This document shows positions 1-13,100 of a DNA stretch of 64,000 bases, piece after piece (position 1 is the first letter of the stretch; the number at the start of each line of letters is the position of its first letter). The stretch is taken from positions 677,232 to 741,231 of the forward strand of contig WBMV01000301.1 of the NCBI GenBank assembly GCA_013396655.1, in the 5' to 3' direction. A program made the translations under genes and the position numbers. Source of the DNA: Campylorhamphus procurvoides. Lineage: Eukaryota; Chordata; Aves; Passeriformes; Dendrocolaptidae. The notes under the pieces were generated by a model that was not told the DNA's origin, did no database searches, and worked only from the letters and a program-made list of their open reading frames with translations.

Positions 1-1302
1 AAGGTCTGGTCTGTTTCTGTTTTAGCTTTGTGGCACAGTTGCTAAGTGCAACAGGCTAGAGACACCAACATTAATACAAACAAGTTGGAAAGTCAGTTCA
101 AGTTATTACAGTTTTGCTATACCAGGCCATTTTTCATAGCATGTATTCTCTGTTCACAAATGCTTTGTAAGATCTTTTCTTATGGAAGACTGGAAGCAAA
201 CTGGAGTTGTTTAATAAATGTGGTTGAACATACATTTCTGATATGCCTTATGCAATTAACAAATCATGTCTCATCTTATGAAGATGATGCATTTGCTATA
301 CATACCAGTAATTTAAAATGCTCCTTTAAAAAGCAGCATTTTTATACACAAATTAACAGAAAAGGAGACAATACATGTCACAATACCATAGAACAAGTAA
401 AGCCCTTTCATTAGCTGCATTATAAATTCACAACTGTTCATCACAAACCTAGAATTTCTGACTGCTCAAGCAATTTAACCCTCAGCCAACTGCAGGACAA
501 GGAAAAATATTCTGAATGTTTGATATTGATGTAATTGTAGGTGTGAGAGTAAAAACTAGTATTCCATGTTTTTAGCTCTAAAAGTTTTGCTCCCAGAAGT
601 AAAATAACTGTTAAGAGTTCAGAAGAAAAATAGCAATTGCTGACATGTCAAAACAAAGTTGTACTAAAAATTAAGCTGCTGTAAATCTAAGTTCACTTAG
701 ATCATTCCTAAAAAAAAAATAAAATTTAAAAAAAGCTGATCCTAGATCACCTGTTAACTAGGAAGAGCACTAGAACACTGATTTAATGAACGAAGATGTG
801 CTTAAAAGCTGTGTTTGAGACATCTGATATAAAGTTTTGAATTCTTCCTTACCTTTCAAATATTTGAATTATAATTTGTTAAAGAAAAATAGACCAGATT
901 GAGAAAGTACATTTGGACAGGATTTTCTCTCACTACAATTCAGTGTTTCCTATCTAAATGTGCATACCATTTAGAGGCCATTTTTGAAATGTTATCAGTC
1001 AACAGCAACATGGGCACCAGTGAATCAGAAAACACACCTTAGGATTTTGTTCTTAAATTATATAAGTTAGATAAAACTACCCTGTCCAGCAAGTTCCGAA
1101 TTTTTCAGACATTAAGGCAACTTTCATTACTTTCCAGCTAAACAGTATTATAAAAAATAAACGTCACTTCAAACCTTATATACACAGTGACAGAAGAGAT
1201 TTAGCTAGAAAGTATCTTTAGTACATTAATAAAGTGTCACGTAATATTACCGAGGTTATATCAGGTGCTTGAGTGTATGTGCAATTGGAGTGGTTGCAAT
1301 AC
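1..1302 (-). other. FBXO30: FBXO30 3' UTR (inferred), continuing past the left edge
   Basis: This AT-rich, non-coding stretch lies directly after the stop codon. No exact AATAAA is present on the minus strand here. ATTAAA variants occur at 782-787 and near 208-213. The transcript therefore either uses a variant signal or runs beyond the window. The plus-strand open frame at 46-414 has no recognisable protein features. Confidence 0.6.
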
Positions 1303-1506
1303 CTAAAGTACTGGTTTCAAAACAGAGCGCAGTGAACGTCCTTCTTTAGTGAGTTCTCGTGTTACACACATACATGGCAGCGGAACAGCCTCCTCTCTTC
1401 TCTCTACAGCATTATAGCTACATTTCTTCAAGTGGTCAGCCATGCTTACGATGTCAGCAAACTTCCACTCATTCACAGTACAGAAGGCTGTACTGAAGCG
1501 CCAAAC
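1303..1506 (-). CDS. FBXO30: FBXO30 last coding exon
   Basis: This exon is too short to appear as a long open frame, but it is clear by homology. The acceptor TTTTCTAG ends at 1507. The exon then reads VWRFSTAFCTVNEWKFADI and continues to SLRSVLKPVL and TAG at 1305-1303. The junction is phase 0 with the upstream donor, so KEK joins VWRFS without disturbance. It matches the conserved C-terminus that I know from mammalian FBXO30. Confidence 0.95.
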   Translation of the reverse strand, partial: VWRFSTAFCTVNEWKFADIVSMADHLKKCSYNAVERREEAVPLPCMCVTRELTKEGRSLRSVLKPVL

Positions 1507-4449
1507 CTAGAAAATAAGTAGCACTTAGGCTTGAAATGTTTCAAGATATCTGAACTCAGAGCAGAAAATTAAATACTTGGGCTATAAAACTTTAAGGCAA
1601 TGTTGTGCATCTACTATAAATCATACTAAAAATCAACATAACAGAAATATACAATGCTAAATTCGGTATAGTCAGTCTCAGGCTGATTCAGATTTGAAGA
1701 CAACTCTGAACGCTGGGAAGAAACACAGGCAGTATTTTTGTGTGTCTACAAAATAGACGCAGTCAGATGCTAAAGACAAAGTATTGCAAGACAAGGCAGA
1801 ACAATTTGGTTCTGAAATTGTCAACTTCTGCAATTCCAAATGAGCGCTGCAGATACTCTGCAGTTTGGGGTAGGGAGAATAGTGAAAACTGTACTACACA
1901 AAGGTGATCCAAAGGTTTTTAATTTTTTCAATATTTAAGGCACTCATTATCATGACAATAGATAGGACCTCAACGGATATTAAAAAACATTGCTTTAGAT
2001 ACTATAAAGGCAAGAAAAGCAAACTTTGTAGGCAGCTTTCCCACTTCTGCAGAATATTGATCTTATAGAAATTCATGAAGTGGTCTTTTAATATTTTAAA
2101 ATATTGCAAAAAACCCACAAGTTAATTTATCTACATCCAGTGAAAACTAGACAGACTCTACCTCAACTTCTACAAGTGTCAAGAAGACTGAGCCAACCTG
2201 CTAGCAATTTTCACTTGTTCTATACAAGAATCTCTTTCTGGAAGGGTTATTATACCAAGAGCCAGGAGTAACAGGGATAATATTAAGAGAAAAACCAGAG
2301 ACATGACCAGTTTAATACTTTCACCCTCAAAAAAACCAGCCAACCCAAAAAAAAACAAAAAACTACTTACCTTTTCTTTTACCTGCCAAGAACTTCCATC
2401 TGGGTACTTTCTCTTCTCCCAAAGCAGTATCACCATTCCACGTGCTTGAAGTAAGCTTCCACACACATCTCTCATTAAACGCGACACTCTTGAAAGCTGA
2501 CATAAACTAAAGCCATCTAGAAAACTAGCAATGTGCTGCAGCACCTCAAAAGGTAGACTACTCAGATGGTCATTGTGCAGTCCAATTAAGCAACTTTTTG
2601 CTGGTTCCACTAATACTGTGGATATACAAGGCTGAACTCCAAATGACCGTAAGTGGCGGTCATGAATAATTTTTGCCCCTTGTGTTGAAGGACAAAACCT
2701 TCGTTGAGAATATGTACACCCATAATATGCCAAAGGACACCTCTGCTCCATCCAGCCATTAAGGCCAGCATGAATGTCTCCATGCACATTCTTAAAATGC
2801 GATGAAAACTCATTCCTTCTGAACAACTGTCCACAAACAAATGTAAACATTGAACGCTGTTTTGTTTGGTATCTAGCCACATATTCCAATACCAAATCCA
2901 GTCCAAGGGTCTGGAACGGACTTGGATTTGAGAGCTGTGGGTTGGCATGATCACATGCAGAAGCTGAAGCTATTTCCCCCACCATTGTATTCGTGGCCAG
3001 TATAGCGGATGGGAGAGAAAATGTTTGGGTCCCAAAGTCAACATGATACACATCGACAGCACGACTTTCTGATATCCCCCTACCTCCGGGAGAGTCTCCT
3101 AGGCAAAACAACAGAGCTGCAGTAATTAGATCAATCCCCTGAAGACCCATAGGATCTTCTGTTATCTCCAAATCTGATGTATCAACAGCTTTGTCTTCTT
3201 TTGGTGTTGACCAATAGTGGTTAACAAGAAATCTGTATGATCGATGCCTCAAAAGTGAAAATGCATCTATGTTTCTCAATCTTTCTTGCTCCACTTGTCT
3301 CTCTAACATTTCTTCTTCATTATCATTATGGGGAAGGAGTACATGATTAACATTGCCATTAACCAAGTGATCCGCTGATACTACTTCTTCTTTAAGTTGT
3401 GCTGTTGCAGGGAAGGAGCTGCAAGACTGTAATGCTTCATCATCATGAGATGCAGTACATTCACCATTTGCTACACTGGACGGTTTTGAATCAGATACAC
3501 CAAGATCTTCATTCTGGTCCAACACTTTTGAACGTTCATTTTCTACATGAAAGCCATTACACAAAAGTGAGGAGTTATTGAGGTTTAGATTTAAGTCATT
3601 ATTTTGCACTACATCACAACAAATATCACTAGAACCATTTTGCTCCATTTGTGAATTTTGACTCAGGCTATCAAAGTCAATTCCCCCAACTGCTCCTACA
3701 TTATCTTCATCTGGTTGTTCACGGTCAGACTTTTTATCCTGAATAATGCCACTAGAATCTTGTTCTTTAATCTCAGTATCTTCTTTCATTTCATTTGGTG
3801 AAATGCAGGTCTTTGAACTTAACATATTAATGTCCCTTGTAGCAGTGTTCAGAATATCCAGAGCAGCAGCTAAACTTCTCGTTGTTTCTACAGTAGCCTG
3901 ATAAAGTGCACCATAGGACTCTTCGTCTACAGGCATCAAACCATTTGTATGCACTGTATCTGGGGCACTTGATTTGACAGGGGTTTGCTCTCTGGATTCT
4001 GGTATTTGTTCACCTGCTTTTGACATCATAGTTGCTACTTTAAGGGATTCTAATAACATGCGCTGGTCTTGAAGGGCTAAAGCCATATCTAGCTGCTCCA
4101 CTTCATCAACATCTTTACTCAGGTTTTCGTAAGATTTTCGGTCAGCGTAACTGACTGGCCATCTATTCCACTCCATGGTACAACATACCACACTTGCAGG
4201 ACAGACTTCTAGATGATCAGCAATTTTATTTCGGGCTACTATGAAGGGACATCCAAAGCCACTGTTCAAACAAGGCACTCTTTCAAGTGGACATAACATG
4301 CGATGTTCCTCAGCTTTACAGGAGTGAAAGACTGCTCCACAAACCAAAGGGCAGCCAATCAAATCACAGGAAATGCCTGGCTCTGGTCTGGTCATACAAC
4401 GACGGCTGACACAGTTCACACAGTGTATATGCTGCTGATGTTCCTCCAT
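1303..4449 (-). CDS. FBXO30: F-box only protein 30, complete coding region in two exons
   Basis: The coding sequence joins 4449-2371 (693 codons) to 1506-1303 (67 codons plus TAG), giving 760 residues against about 745 in human. The product begins MEEHQQHIHC. A TRAF-type zinc finger occupies roughly residues 28-90, with Cys/His at C44, H49, C53, C60, C67, H79 and C83. A variable acidic, Ser/Asn-rich middle follows. A conserved block with a second Cys/His cluster starts near FVCGQLFRR. The F-box lies at about 628-675 (LSSLPFEVLQHIASFLDGF), and the protein ends in SLRSVLKPVL. From family knowledge, FBXO30 (also MUSA1) recruits substrates to the SKP1-CUL1 ligase. Reported roles include turnover of the kinesin Eg5 and muscle atrophy under BMP control. 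The ATG at 4449 was chosen because the only upstream in-frame ATG lies beyond the splice acceptor, in intron. No frameshift or internal stop is seen. The neighbour in the same orientation is SHPRH, as in human. Confidence 0.97.
1507..2370 (-). other. FBXO30: FBXO30 intron between coding exons
   Basis: An 864-base GT-AG intron with donor GTAAGT and acceptor TTTCTAG. I see no repeat or second gene in it. Confidence 0.9.
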
Positions 4450-4465
4450 GACTGTAAATCCAATT
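2371..4465 (-). CDS. FBXO30: FBXO30 large exon (16 bases of 5' UTR plus codons 1-693)
   Basis: On the minus strand the exon follows a pyrimidine-rich tract ending TTTCCTCAG, with the AG at 4467-4466. It opens with 16 untranslated bases before the ATG at 4449-4447. It ends after ...WQVKEK at 2371, directly before the donor GTAAGT. It carries the zinc finger, the central region and the F-box. The open frame runs on past the donor to 2179, but those residues (a Phe/Leu-rich tail) are intron read-through and not protein. Confidence 0.95.
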
Positions 4466-5454
4466 CTGAGGAAAGAGAAAGAAGATAACAATATTGAGAT
4501 AATATTCTATGTTGTTAATATTTACTCCCTGTTATTTGCAGTTTTGCATCCTTGGTCAGGATAAGAAAACAAGTATGTAAGATCTTATTTCAAAGAAATT
4601 ATGCTAAAAGTTCACCTGAAAATTAAAAATACACATTTGTATTGGAGTCCAAAAGATAGCCTATACATTTATTTACCAGGTCTAATATATGCAACTTAGG
4701 TAAAAATGTATAATCCTTCCCTCTGGAATAGCCCTTTTCCCCTGCCCACTGCAAATAGATAATTCAATGAAAAAAAAAAAAAAAGCATGATCATTGATTA
4801 TATAGCCTACACTTAAAATCATAACCCATGCAACTGTACAGAGTAGAAAGACAAAATAAAGCAAGCCAGATTCATCCTCATCTCCAGTTCTCTAAGTTAA
4901 ACAGAGGCAACATATTTCCCAGGCTGCCTGCAACCACCTAAACTGCTGACACTCTCTTCATGCAGTTATGTTTAAGGCAATCTGCAGCCCTCAGTGAGTA
5001 TTTCAATTCCCTGTCATGTCCCATCCTCCCCCCCACTCCATGCATCTAACAAGATTGCGGCCCTTTACAACAGCTCTTCACTCTTTTTCTTCATCTACAG
5101 CCTATAGCTCCTCTCTTATTTTTATAGTAGTTGTTGTACAAGGGTAGCAATTATACTACGCAATGACACTACTATGTTAAATAAGTCCTTTTATTTCACT
5201 GAAAACTTTTACATAAAACTTTAGTAGCCAACATGCTGCTATCTATATGTCCAGTTCAACCCACAAAATGTAATTTTTTAATAAATCCTATGGCAGTCCT
5301 GATTATAATACCAGAAGTTCAAAGTGTAAGGGTATCACAATAACTCTGCATAAAAAGGCCAAACAACAATAAAAATCCAAATACTTATATATCCATTGTT
5401 TAATCTATCGTAACACATTGACACAAACAAAAAATTCAGTTCCTTGCTGTGACA

Positions 5455-5622
5455 TGGAAAAAGGGAAAAAACACAAGGAAAAACAAGAAAAAAAACCACA
5501 AGAAAAAAAGGAAAAAAAAAACACAAGAAAAAACACCAAGAAAAAAAGGAAAAAAAAAAACCAAGAAAAAACAAATAAAAAAAAAAAGAAAGAAAAAAAA
5601 ACAAGAAAAAAGAAGAGTAAAC
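5455..5622. repeat. A-rich, nearly pure-purine low-complexity tract
   Basis: About 170 bases consist of runs of A broken by GG, G, ACAAG and ACCAAG units, with almost no T. All frames appear open as Lys-rich or, on the other strand, Phe-rich peptides. This is a composition artefact and not a gene. In the FBXO30 pre-mRNA it would read as a long U-rich pyrimidine tract. Confidence 0.9.
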
Positions 5623-8600
5623 TTTGCATCTTTGTACCACACTTTGAGAAACTCTGGAACAGCTCATTAGCTGGAGTGCAGGCCCACACAAGTGACCACG
5701 TTCTCTCCTATGCTCTAACAAACTCCCTCTCAGAAGTGATACCAGTAGGCATTAAAGTTCAGATATATCAGAGAATGACTTGTGCAGAGCAAAATCTGAA
5801 AATACTGTTTCAAAAACACACTGCTCTATTCCACCTTTTCCTTACTCCCCTACCCTCTAGCAGTTTTTTTGAGAAATGTTCAAATAATTTAAGATTGACA
5901 GAAAAGGTTGTTTATTCTGCTAGCTAACACGTGCTCTCATGCATTGTCTTCAGGCTAAACACTTCAGTTTTAATGCATTAAAGCTTTTTAAATTAAAATT
6001 ACTCTAAAAAATAAAACTGCTTAGTATTATTTCTTCTGTTCAAACTGAAGGTAAAAGGAAACAAACTGCCTTTTAGACACTCCACTTTGAATAATTTAGA
6101 GCATTTAAATAGAAATCTATGTGACACTTCACTCACTTGTATTCTTTTATAATGCTTTGAAATTCATGCCAATTTTAAGTAGCAATCAGCCCTCATCCCC
6201 CCATCCGTCGTAATTTAGATGACTTAAATATTTTAGCCACCCACTCTCCTGAACACATCTAACAAAGAAGCATATGTGCTACACTTAGCAGGCAAAACAC
6301 AGATGAATTTCCCTCACTATACCTTAGCATTTATATGCTGAGTAACAAGTTTCAAAAAAATTGTCAAGTGCATCAGTCACTGGACTCAGTGACTGACTGA
6401 CTGACTTGCTAAACATTTTTGCAAACCTTTTTGGCACACAACCTGCTTTCAACTTGCAAATTAAGTCAGATAGCATCTACTACAAAGAGCTGAAACATGT
6501 TCAGTAAAGAATGAAAAAATTATTGGACCTCTCTGAAGATATTTTTAGTTCTTCCAGCAAAGCCCTAAGTTAATTCTTGCCAAATACAGCAGCCTGTTGC
6601 TAGACCAAGGAAAATCTCAGAAATTTGCATCAATACTGAAACCAAACTGTAGCCAACCAACTCCAGTCAACAGGTGAGCAGACATCAAAAGGAATCTCTC
6701 AGGTTATGTGTGGATTTTAAAGTGCTTAAGACAATGCAAACAGCACTGAAAAAGACAATTACTGGTTTATAATGCAGGAGCCAGCCCTCAGAGACCCCAG
6801 CCCTTGTTTCATGTATCTAAACAGTCTTCCTCCCCTAAAGCAACAGCCTTGTAGCAGTAAAGCTTAATTTAATCAATTAGCCACAATGATGATTTAAAAT
6901 AAAAAAAAATAAAAAAATATATATTGTTTACCTACTTTGCAAAAAGTTCTGCACCCTGCTCACTAGATGCTGGCCAGAAGTGAGCTACTTGCAGAGAAAT
7001 GGGCAGGTGTGTTAGGCAGCACACATTGCTAAGCCAGCACTGTTCTACTGCTTCTAGGCCAAAGCTGGCCCACACGCAGCAGCTCAGAACAGTCAAACTA
7101 AGCTGCCAGCACCATTTCTGTAGACATACCCTAAATTAGTCAACCATTGTTAAATACTGCCTTTAAATAGCCTGTGTGAGCTTACACAGAACATTCTATT
7201 AAGACAGTAAAACATCCTCCTCCCCAGCACACTATCTTGGTCTTTACAAGTCAGATTGTGAAACCTGAGTTGCATGATGATACTGGCTTTTCTCAGGCCT
7301 CTGGACTTCTTCACATATAAGCTAATATTCATCAAAACTTAACGATTTCACACACGCAAATGACATTTTGAAGTGTGCAAGAAGGAAACAAAACTTGGTG
7401 ACATGAAATATCAGTAACAGACAGTATATGAAAGCCAAAGCAGACACAAATACCAAGAATAGGTAGATACTAATTTGTTCTATAGCAGATGCTTCAGGTT
7501 CTTTTTATAAAGAAGCAGTTATACACACAATCAATTAAACAGCTGAAGTGACATATTCTCTCAGTTTCCATAAATAAGAATTTTACTGGTCACCAGAAAG
7601 TTTGATATTAGTTGCCATTTATCTTGAAATTCAAATTCTTTGGCTCCTTATCTAAATATATAATTTAGAATCTCTTCAGACTTCAGTAGACCATCAGCAG
7701 AACATTCACTAAAATTCTGAGTTCTGCTTAACTACACAGCACCTGCAGGAGAATTTCATTTTCATTTCATTTCAGAATGTCATGTTTTATTTAGAGGTTA
7801 CTACAGAGTCCCTTTAAATATATTAAATGCCCTTTTATGTATTTTTAGTTTTAATATTTGGGCTTCAAACTCCATAGCTGTTTTGGGCAGTTATGAGTTC
7901 CTGGACTGCTTAAACTAGCTAAGGCTTCTGATACAATACAATTATTAAAGTGCACATTAAGTCCAAAGGAAAAAAAAAAAACAAACAACCCTGTCAAACT
8001 GGTGAAATAAATGGGTAAGACCTCAAGAATTAGCACATTCATTAATCAGCAAATGGCCATGACTCATTCTATTTTGTAAGCTTACTTTGTGAACCATAGA
8101 ACTTAGCACCTTTTGATTCCTAGATTAAGAGCATCCACATATGAATAATTCTACTTTAAATAATCATAACCGATATATCATTACTACTATCCTGAGAACA
8201 AGAACCACCCTCTTTCCAAATACTGCCTTGTAAAGGAAAAAGCTGTTGGGTAACTGAGAGATAAAGAAAATTCTTGCTGGAGGTAACAAAGTCCTTTCAT
8301 TTTCTCTAATACAGCAAACTGAAAGGGCTAACAGAGTGTGTCATTACTGATCTGAAGAAAAATACATGTCCTTAAAACATGTACCACTAATATTTACAGT
8401 GTTTATATCCCACTGTGTTCCTTGTCACAATATGGTGAGAAGACAGTGTCAAATCAATGACTACAGCAAGAAGGAACAGCTGTCCTTTTCTAATAGTGTA
8501 GTGTCAGCAACTACCTTCAATTCAGTTCAGTGTGATTAAGTACACACACTTGACTGTTACTAGCAGAGAAACCTAAAAATACATCCCGTTCCAGTGAGGT

Positions 8601-10068
8601 GACCACTGCTGTCAGAATTTGTGCAATCACTTGATGTTATTGTACATACTATATAGTCAGCTGACCAAATCAGCCAGAACATGCTTTGAAAATCTGTCAT
8701 AATTAAAAGGATTAAAATTCCAGCTGCTACAGCCACATGATTTTCAGTTGCTGTTATAACACAAACATTAAAATAGCATAATAAAGGTTTCAGACACTAC
8801 ACAGTGCTTCAGCTGCAAGTGAGAGCTCTCACTCTTTTCTATACCAACAAGAGCTGTACTTAGTATTATTAAACCCAAAGCCTGCTTGCTTACTGTCCCC
8901 TACATGAATTCTTTGGTGTCAGTAAGACAGGAAATCACAGCAACCATTACTATTATTAGAACCCTCCATTACTCAGCCACCTTTTATTCACCAAACCTAT
9001 AAAGCTCAACTACCTTTGAGACTTCTATCCAATTCGACTAAATAGGCCAACAGGTTCTTAAATTACTGGTTCAAGGAAGTAGAAGCATAGACACAGAAGC
9101 TGTACTACAGGTTTAAACTCCCAGGAGCAACCAAATCCACCCACAAGGAAACACATGCAAACCATACTAAAAAATTCCCTTTTCTTCTGGACACTGTAGA
9201 AGAGACTGCCGTATTTCTGAATCTTCCATCTTTTACCCAGGCTTCTGTCAGGAACTTCTCTTTCAGATGCCCAACTTAAATTCAGCCTTATGAGATACTA
9301 ATTGCCACTCCCACCCCTGAGTTCATCAGGACAAGTCTGATTTCTGTTACAAGTAGGGAGATCAGGGAAGTTAAAACTGTATTCAAAACAGTTGGATAGA
9401 TGAGAATTCACTGCATTCTCAAACACAAATTCATCCGCAACAAAGAAGAGAGCAGCTTCCCTGGCTGGTAGCAACTCCACATACTGAACATTTAGAACGA
9501 GTCTACATTATTTTTTTGTTAATCACTGAAAACATAAGAAGAAGCTCCAATTACTAAGGCCCAAACTACTATATAAGTAGGATGCTACTGGACGACTATG
9601 ACTATAGCCTATAGCAACTTAATACATAAAGATAGCAGAAAAAGTTCATACTCAAAATATGGCTTCTTACTGCAAGGAAAAAAAACTCAGGGGGACACAT
9701 ACTTCTGGAAAGATTCTAGTTTTATCAGTGGTCTAGCACCCTAACTGCTTTTTTAAGCGTAAGTTAAAGTTACCTATACCCTTCACAAACAAACCAGACC
9801 AAAGCAAAAAGAAACCTCTAACTACAGCAAAAATAGTGAGCATTAGAATTATAGGAAAGTGCAACCTTTTTCATTTCAACGTTATAAAGAAGAGCTTTTC
9901 CATGTGTATTCCTGCCCCAGATATTCTACTACAGGAGCAAAAATCTATTTTGCATTCTTCTGAGTAGCACTTTATGAGTTCCTTTCTTCCTAGTGGCAAA
10001 CCATCCCCCTACCATTCAAAGATTTCAGTGATGTTATTTCCGCCCAAATCACTGCAGAAAAAATAAAA

Positions 10069-10101
10069 TCATATATATATATAAAATATATAATATATAT
10101 A
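10069..10101. repeat. TA-rich simple repeat
   Basis: An (AT)n run followed by interrupted TATAAAATATATAATATATATA, inside the first intron of FBXO30. Confidence 0.85.
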
Positions 10102-13100
10102 GAATTGAAGGGGAAAATGACCCAAAGCAAAACACTGATGTGACTGAAATGGACCTTCCAGATGCCCTAGATGTCTGACTTTGTTCCATTTTAGAATAGA
10201 AGCTCTGATGAAATGTCAAAACACCTTCTTCTATCTCTGTTAAACTCAGTGAGTGTTAAAAATCAAAACCAAAATTACTAGGCTTTTCCTTAGAGTACTT
10301 CTGTGACAGATCTGCCATGCACAAAAGCACTCTACCTGTTGAGATGGTGACAGGGCAGAATCAGCTAGAGAGCCAGTAGATTTCATGTGTAAAGCACTTC
10401 TGAACTTGAGCACAGTGTGACTCCTCGATTGCAGCAGACTCTGCAAGAAATGAGATCAGAAGTAAGGTTTCATTTCAAGTGTAGACACTGCTTTCCATAT
10501 GTACAATCCCCTGAAAAGGTCATGTGTTTACACTAGCTGGAGCTACAAATGTCAAAATTTTTTTCACCTTTTATAGAAATATGAAAAAGTTTTTATCAGA
10601 CTTCCCAAGAGCAACCTAAGTTCTGTCATTTTAGCTTATTGCTAGCTGTTAGTCACACTGAATGGTGACCTCATTATATTTAAGGCTATAAGAGATTATT
10701 AAAAGTTATTATTCTGACCTACTGCACATAATTCATTGCTCTGACCAGTTCCGGAAAAAAACAAACTTGAATGAAAGTTTACAACAGCCAGAGAACTAAA
10801 ATAAATAAATAAATTTAAAGTTTGATTCTTTTACAAATTGCATTTTAGCCTAGTTAAAATTCATCCCTCTTCAGTCTTCACACGAGAACTTCAATTGCAA
10901 GCAGTTGCTTCCTATTAAAAAGCTTTTTACTGTAACAAGTTGCCTCTTCCTTGTGTTCATACCCAAGGATAATCACTAAAACTTGTTAGAGATGGAATTG
11001 AGGTGATATGCCCAAAGGAACAATGATATTCTTATTCCCTAATATCAACTCAGGAAAACATAAAAGAAAATAAGCCATTTCTCAGAAACCAGACACAGAA
11101 CTACTGGAAAAAATAATGCATTCTGTATTACAGTAGGTAGTTTTAACCACCCAAAAGAAACCAAAAATAAATCCTTCTTACATAATATTTTAATTCATAC
11201 ATGCTGCCGAAGAATTCCTGACCTCTGCATATTTAGAGAAATTGGGTGAAGAATCTTGTTAATACACTCTTTCAGGTCTTACTACACAAGTTTAACCAGT
11301 TCCCATAGCAAAATAAGAAAACAACTTTAAAGTAAATGGACTATGAACACAACTTCTTTCCAATATCCCAGACTGAAATGCATATGCCATATATTCTGTA
11401 AATATAAAGTTATTTTTTCAAAAAAAAAATATACCCTTGTCATCGACAATATACAGCAAGACAGTACAAAAAACCCCATTGAACAGACATTCACACACAC
11501 ATACCTCATCAGATTACACTGAAGTAGAAATGAGGGAGTTAGACCCAAATTATTTTGAAAAATTAAAAGTAGAAGATTACGAGAACAAGAGAGACAGTTT
11601 TAACAACTTTAACCTATTCTTTTTTCAGGTATTTCACATTCTTATCAAATGAAAGACATTTTTTTCAGCAACAGTTAGGCTTTTCCCCCTTCCAAGCTGC
11701 TTAGTTTTAAACCCGAGAGAAACAGTAAAAAAAACCAAAAAAACACCTCTCACCTATCTCAAACAATCGATGACAGAAAGCTGGGAATATATTTCACAAT
11801 GAGCATCTTATACCATCGCGATCAATACGTTTCTAACATGAATGAGGAACTGGAAAACATGAACATCTTCACTACAAGTTTGTGGAGGATTTTAGGACAT
11901 ACAATGAGTCATCAATTTGTTATCTCTAATTTCATTTAGACTGCCTTTTCCAAATGTCAACAGGTTTGATGCTATTTCTTTTTCCCCAAAGACTACAGCT
12001 GAACATTCCTATCCAAACACATTCCTTATCCGATGACAATCGTGACTCAGCCAAAACAATGTTTTGTAAGAGCATTACAGCTATGGCAGTAAAGCACACT
12101 CAAAATAAGATCCTATTTGCAATGAATCTATCACTCCAACAAATTTCTCTGTCAAATAGGACTTTTGGAAAACTACAATTTCTACTGGAGATGCTTCTAA
12201 ATAGACAAATAAAAGCCTGAACTTCTACAAACAAACGCTATCCACCTTCCAACATCTATATAACAACATCTGAACCAGGTATCACAGTCAGCCTGAACCA
12301 CTACCTGAAGTTTTGAACAGCTGTAATTACACTGCTTAAAACTTTACTTCACCATGCCTCTCATTCTCATGCCTTAAGTTTAAACCTATCATGTTTTCAT
12401 CATGATTTCACATTAAGAGCTTAGACCAATGTTGGGCATTTGGTAAGAAACAGCACAGTCTACTCAATTAGATGTTCTACTGACCGTTAAGGGTTTGCAG
12501 AGCACTGTAGCTTCAAGTAGCACTAACAGATTACAATAAAATTGTAACAAGACATCAAGTGTCACCTTAGAAACTATGAAAAACAGTGGCTTGCAAAGTA
12601 AGTCAGAATCTAGAGCTCCACTGCAATTTTAACTCTCTAGGCGTGTTTCAAAGCAGTTTATATCACAAGATTTTTCACTCTTTTTCCTTCATTCAGTATT
12701 GAGACTGGATAGCGCACAGACACTTAGGACAGCTTTCTCTATGACCTTCAATAATGTAACTACTTCTTTATTTGAGACCTGTTCCGGAATACTTAATGCC
12801 CCTTACACAATCTAACCATCTCACTTTATTGGTATTATGCAGATAAGGGAACTGAAGGGAAATTGCACCCAGTACACTGATGACTACATAAATGATTCCC
12901 TGCTCCCATCCCTATATCACTGGATCTCATTGCTAGAGACAAAGAGCCTTTGCCTCATCTGAGACAGAGCTCACCAAAGAAATAGGTCTACTGTTATGAG
13001 AGAAATTTTGTTATTTTTAATTTAATTGGACTGCACACAAAGCATGGGTTTTTTACACAGCTGAAATGTGCAGCAGCTACAGGAGCTCACTTCAAGACCA

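Noticed and set aside
46..414. 122-codon plus-strand open frame at the left edge
   Set aside because: It lies antisense inside the probable FBXO30 3' UTR and has no domain or plausible gene context.
2179..2370. C-terminal extension of the long FBXO30 open frame
   Set aside because: A consensus donor GTAAGT lies at 2370 and the true last exon is found at 1506-1303 in matching phase, so the extension is intron.
5335..5927. Lys-rich (plus) and Phe-rich (minus) open frames up to 169 codons
   Set aside because: They are produced by the A/purine low-complexity tract. All frames there are open because of composition.
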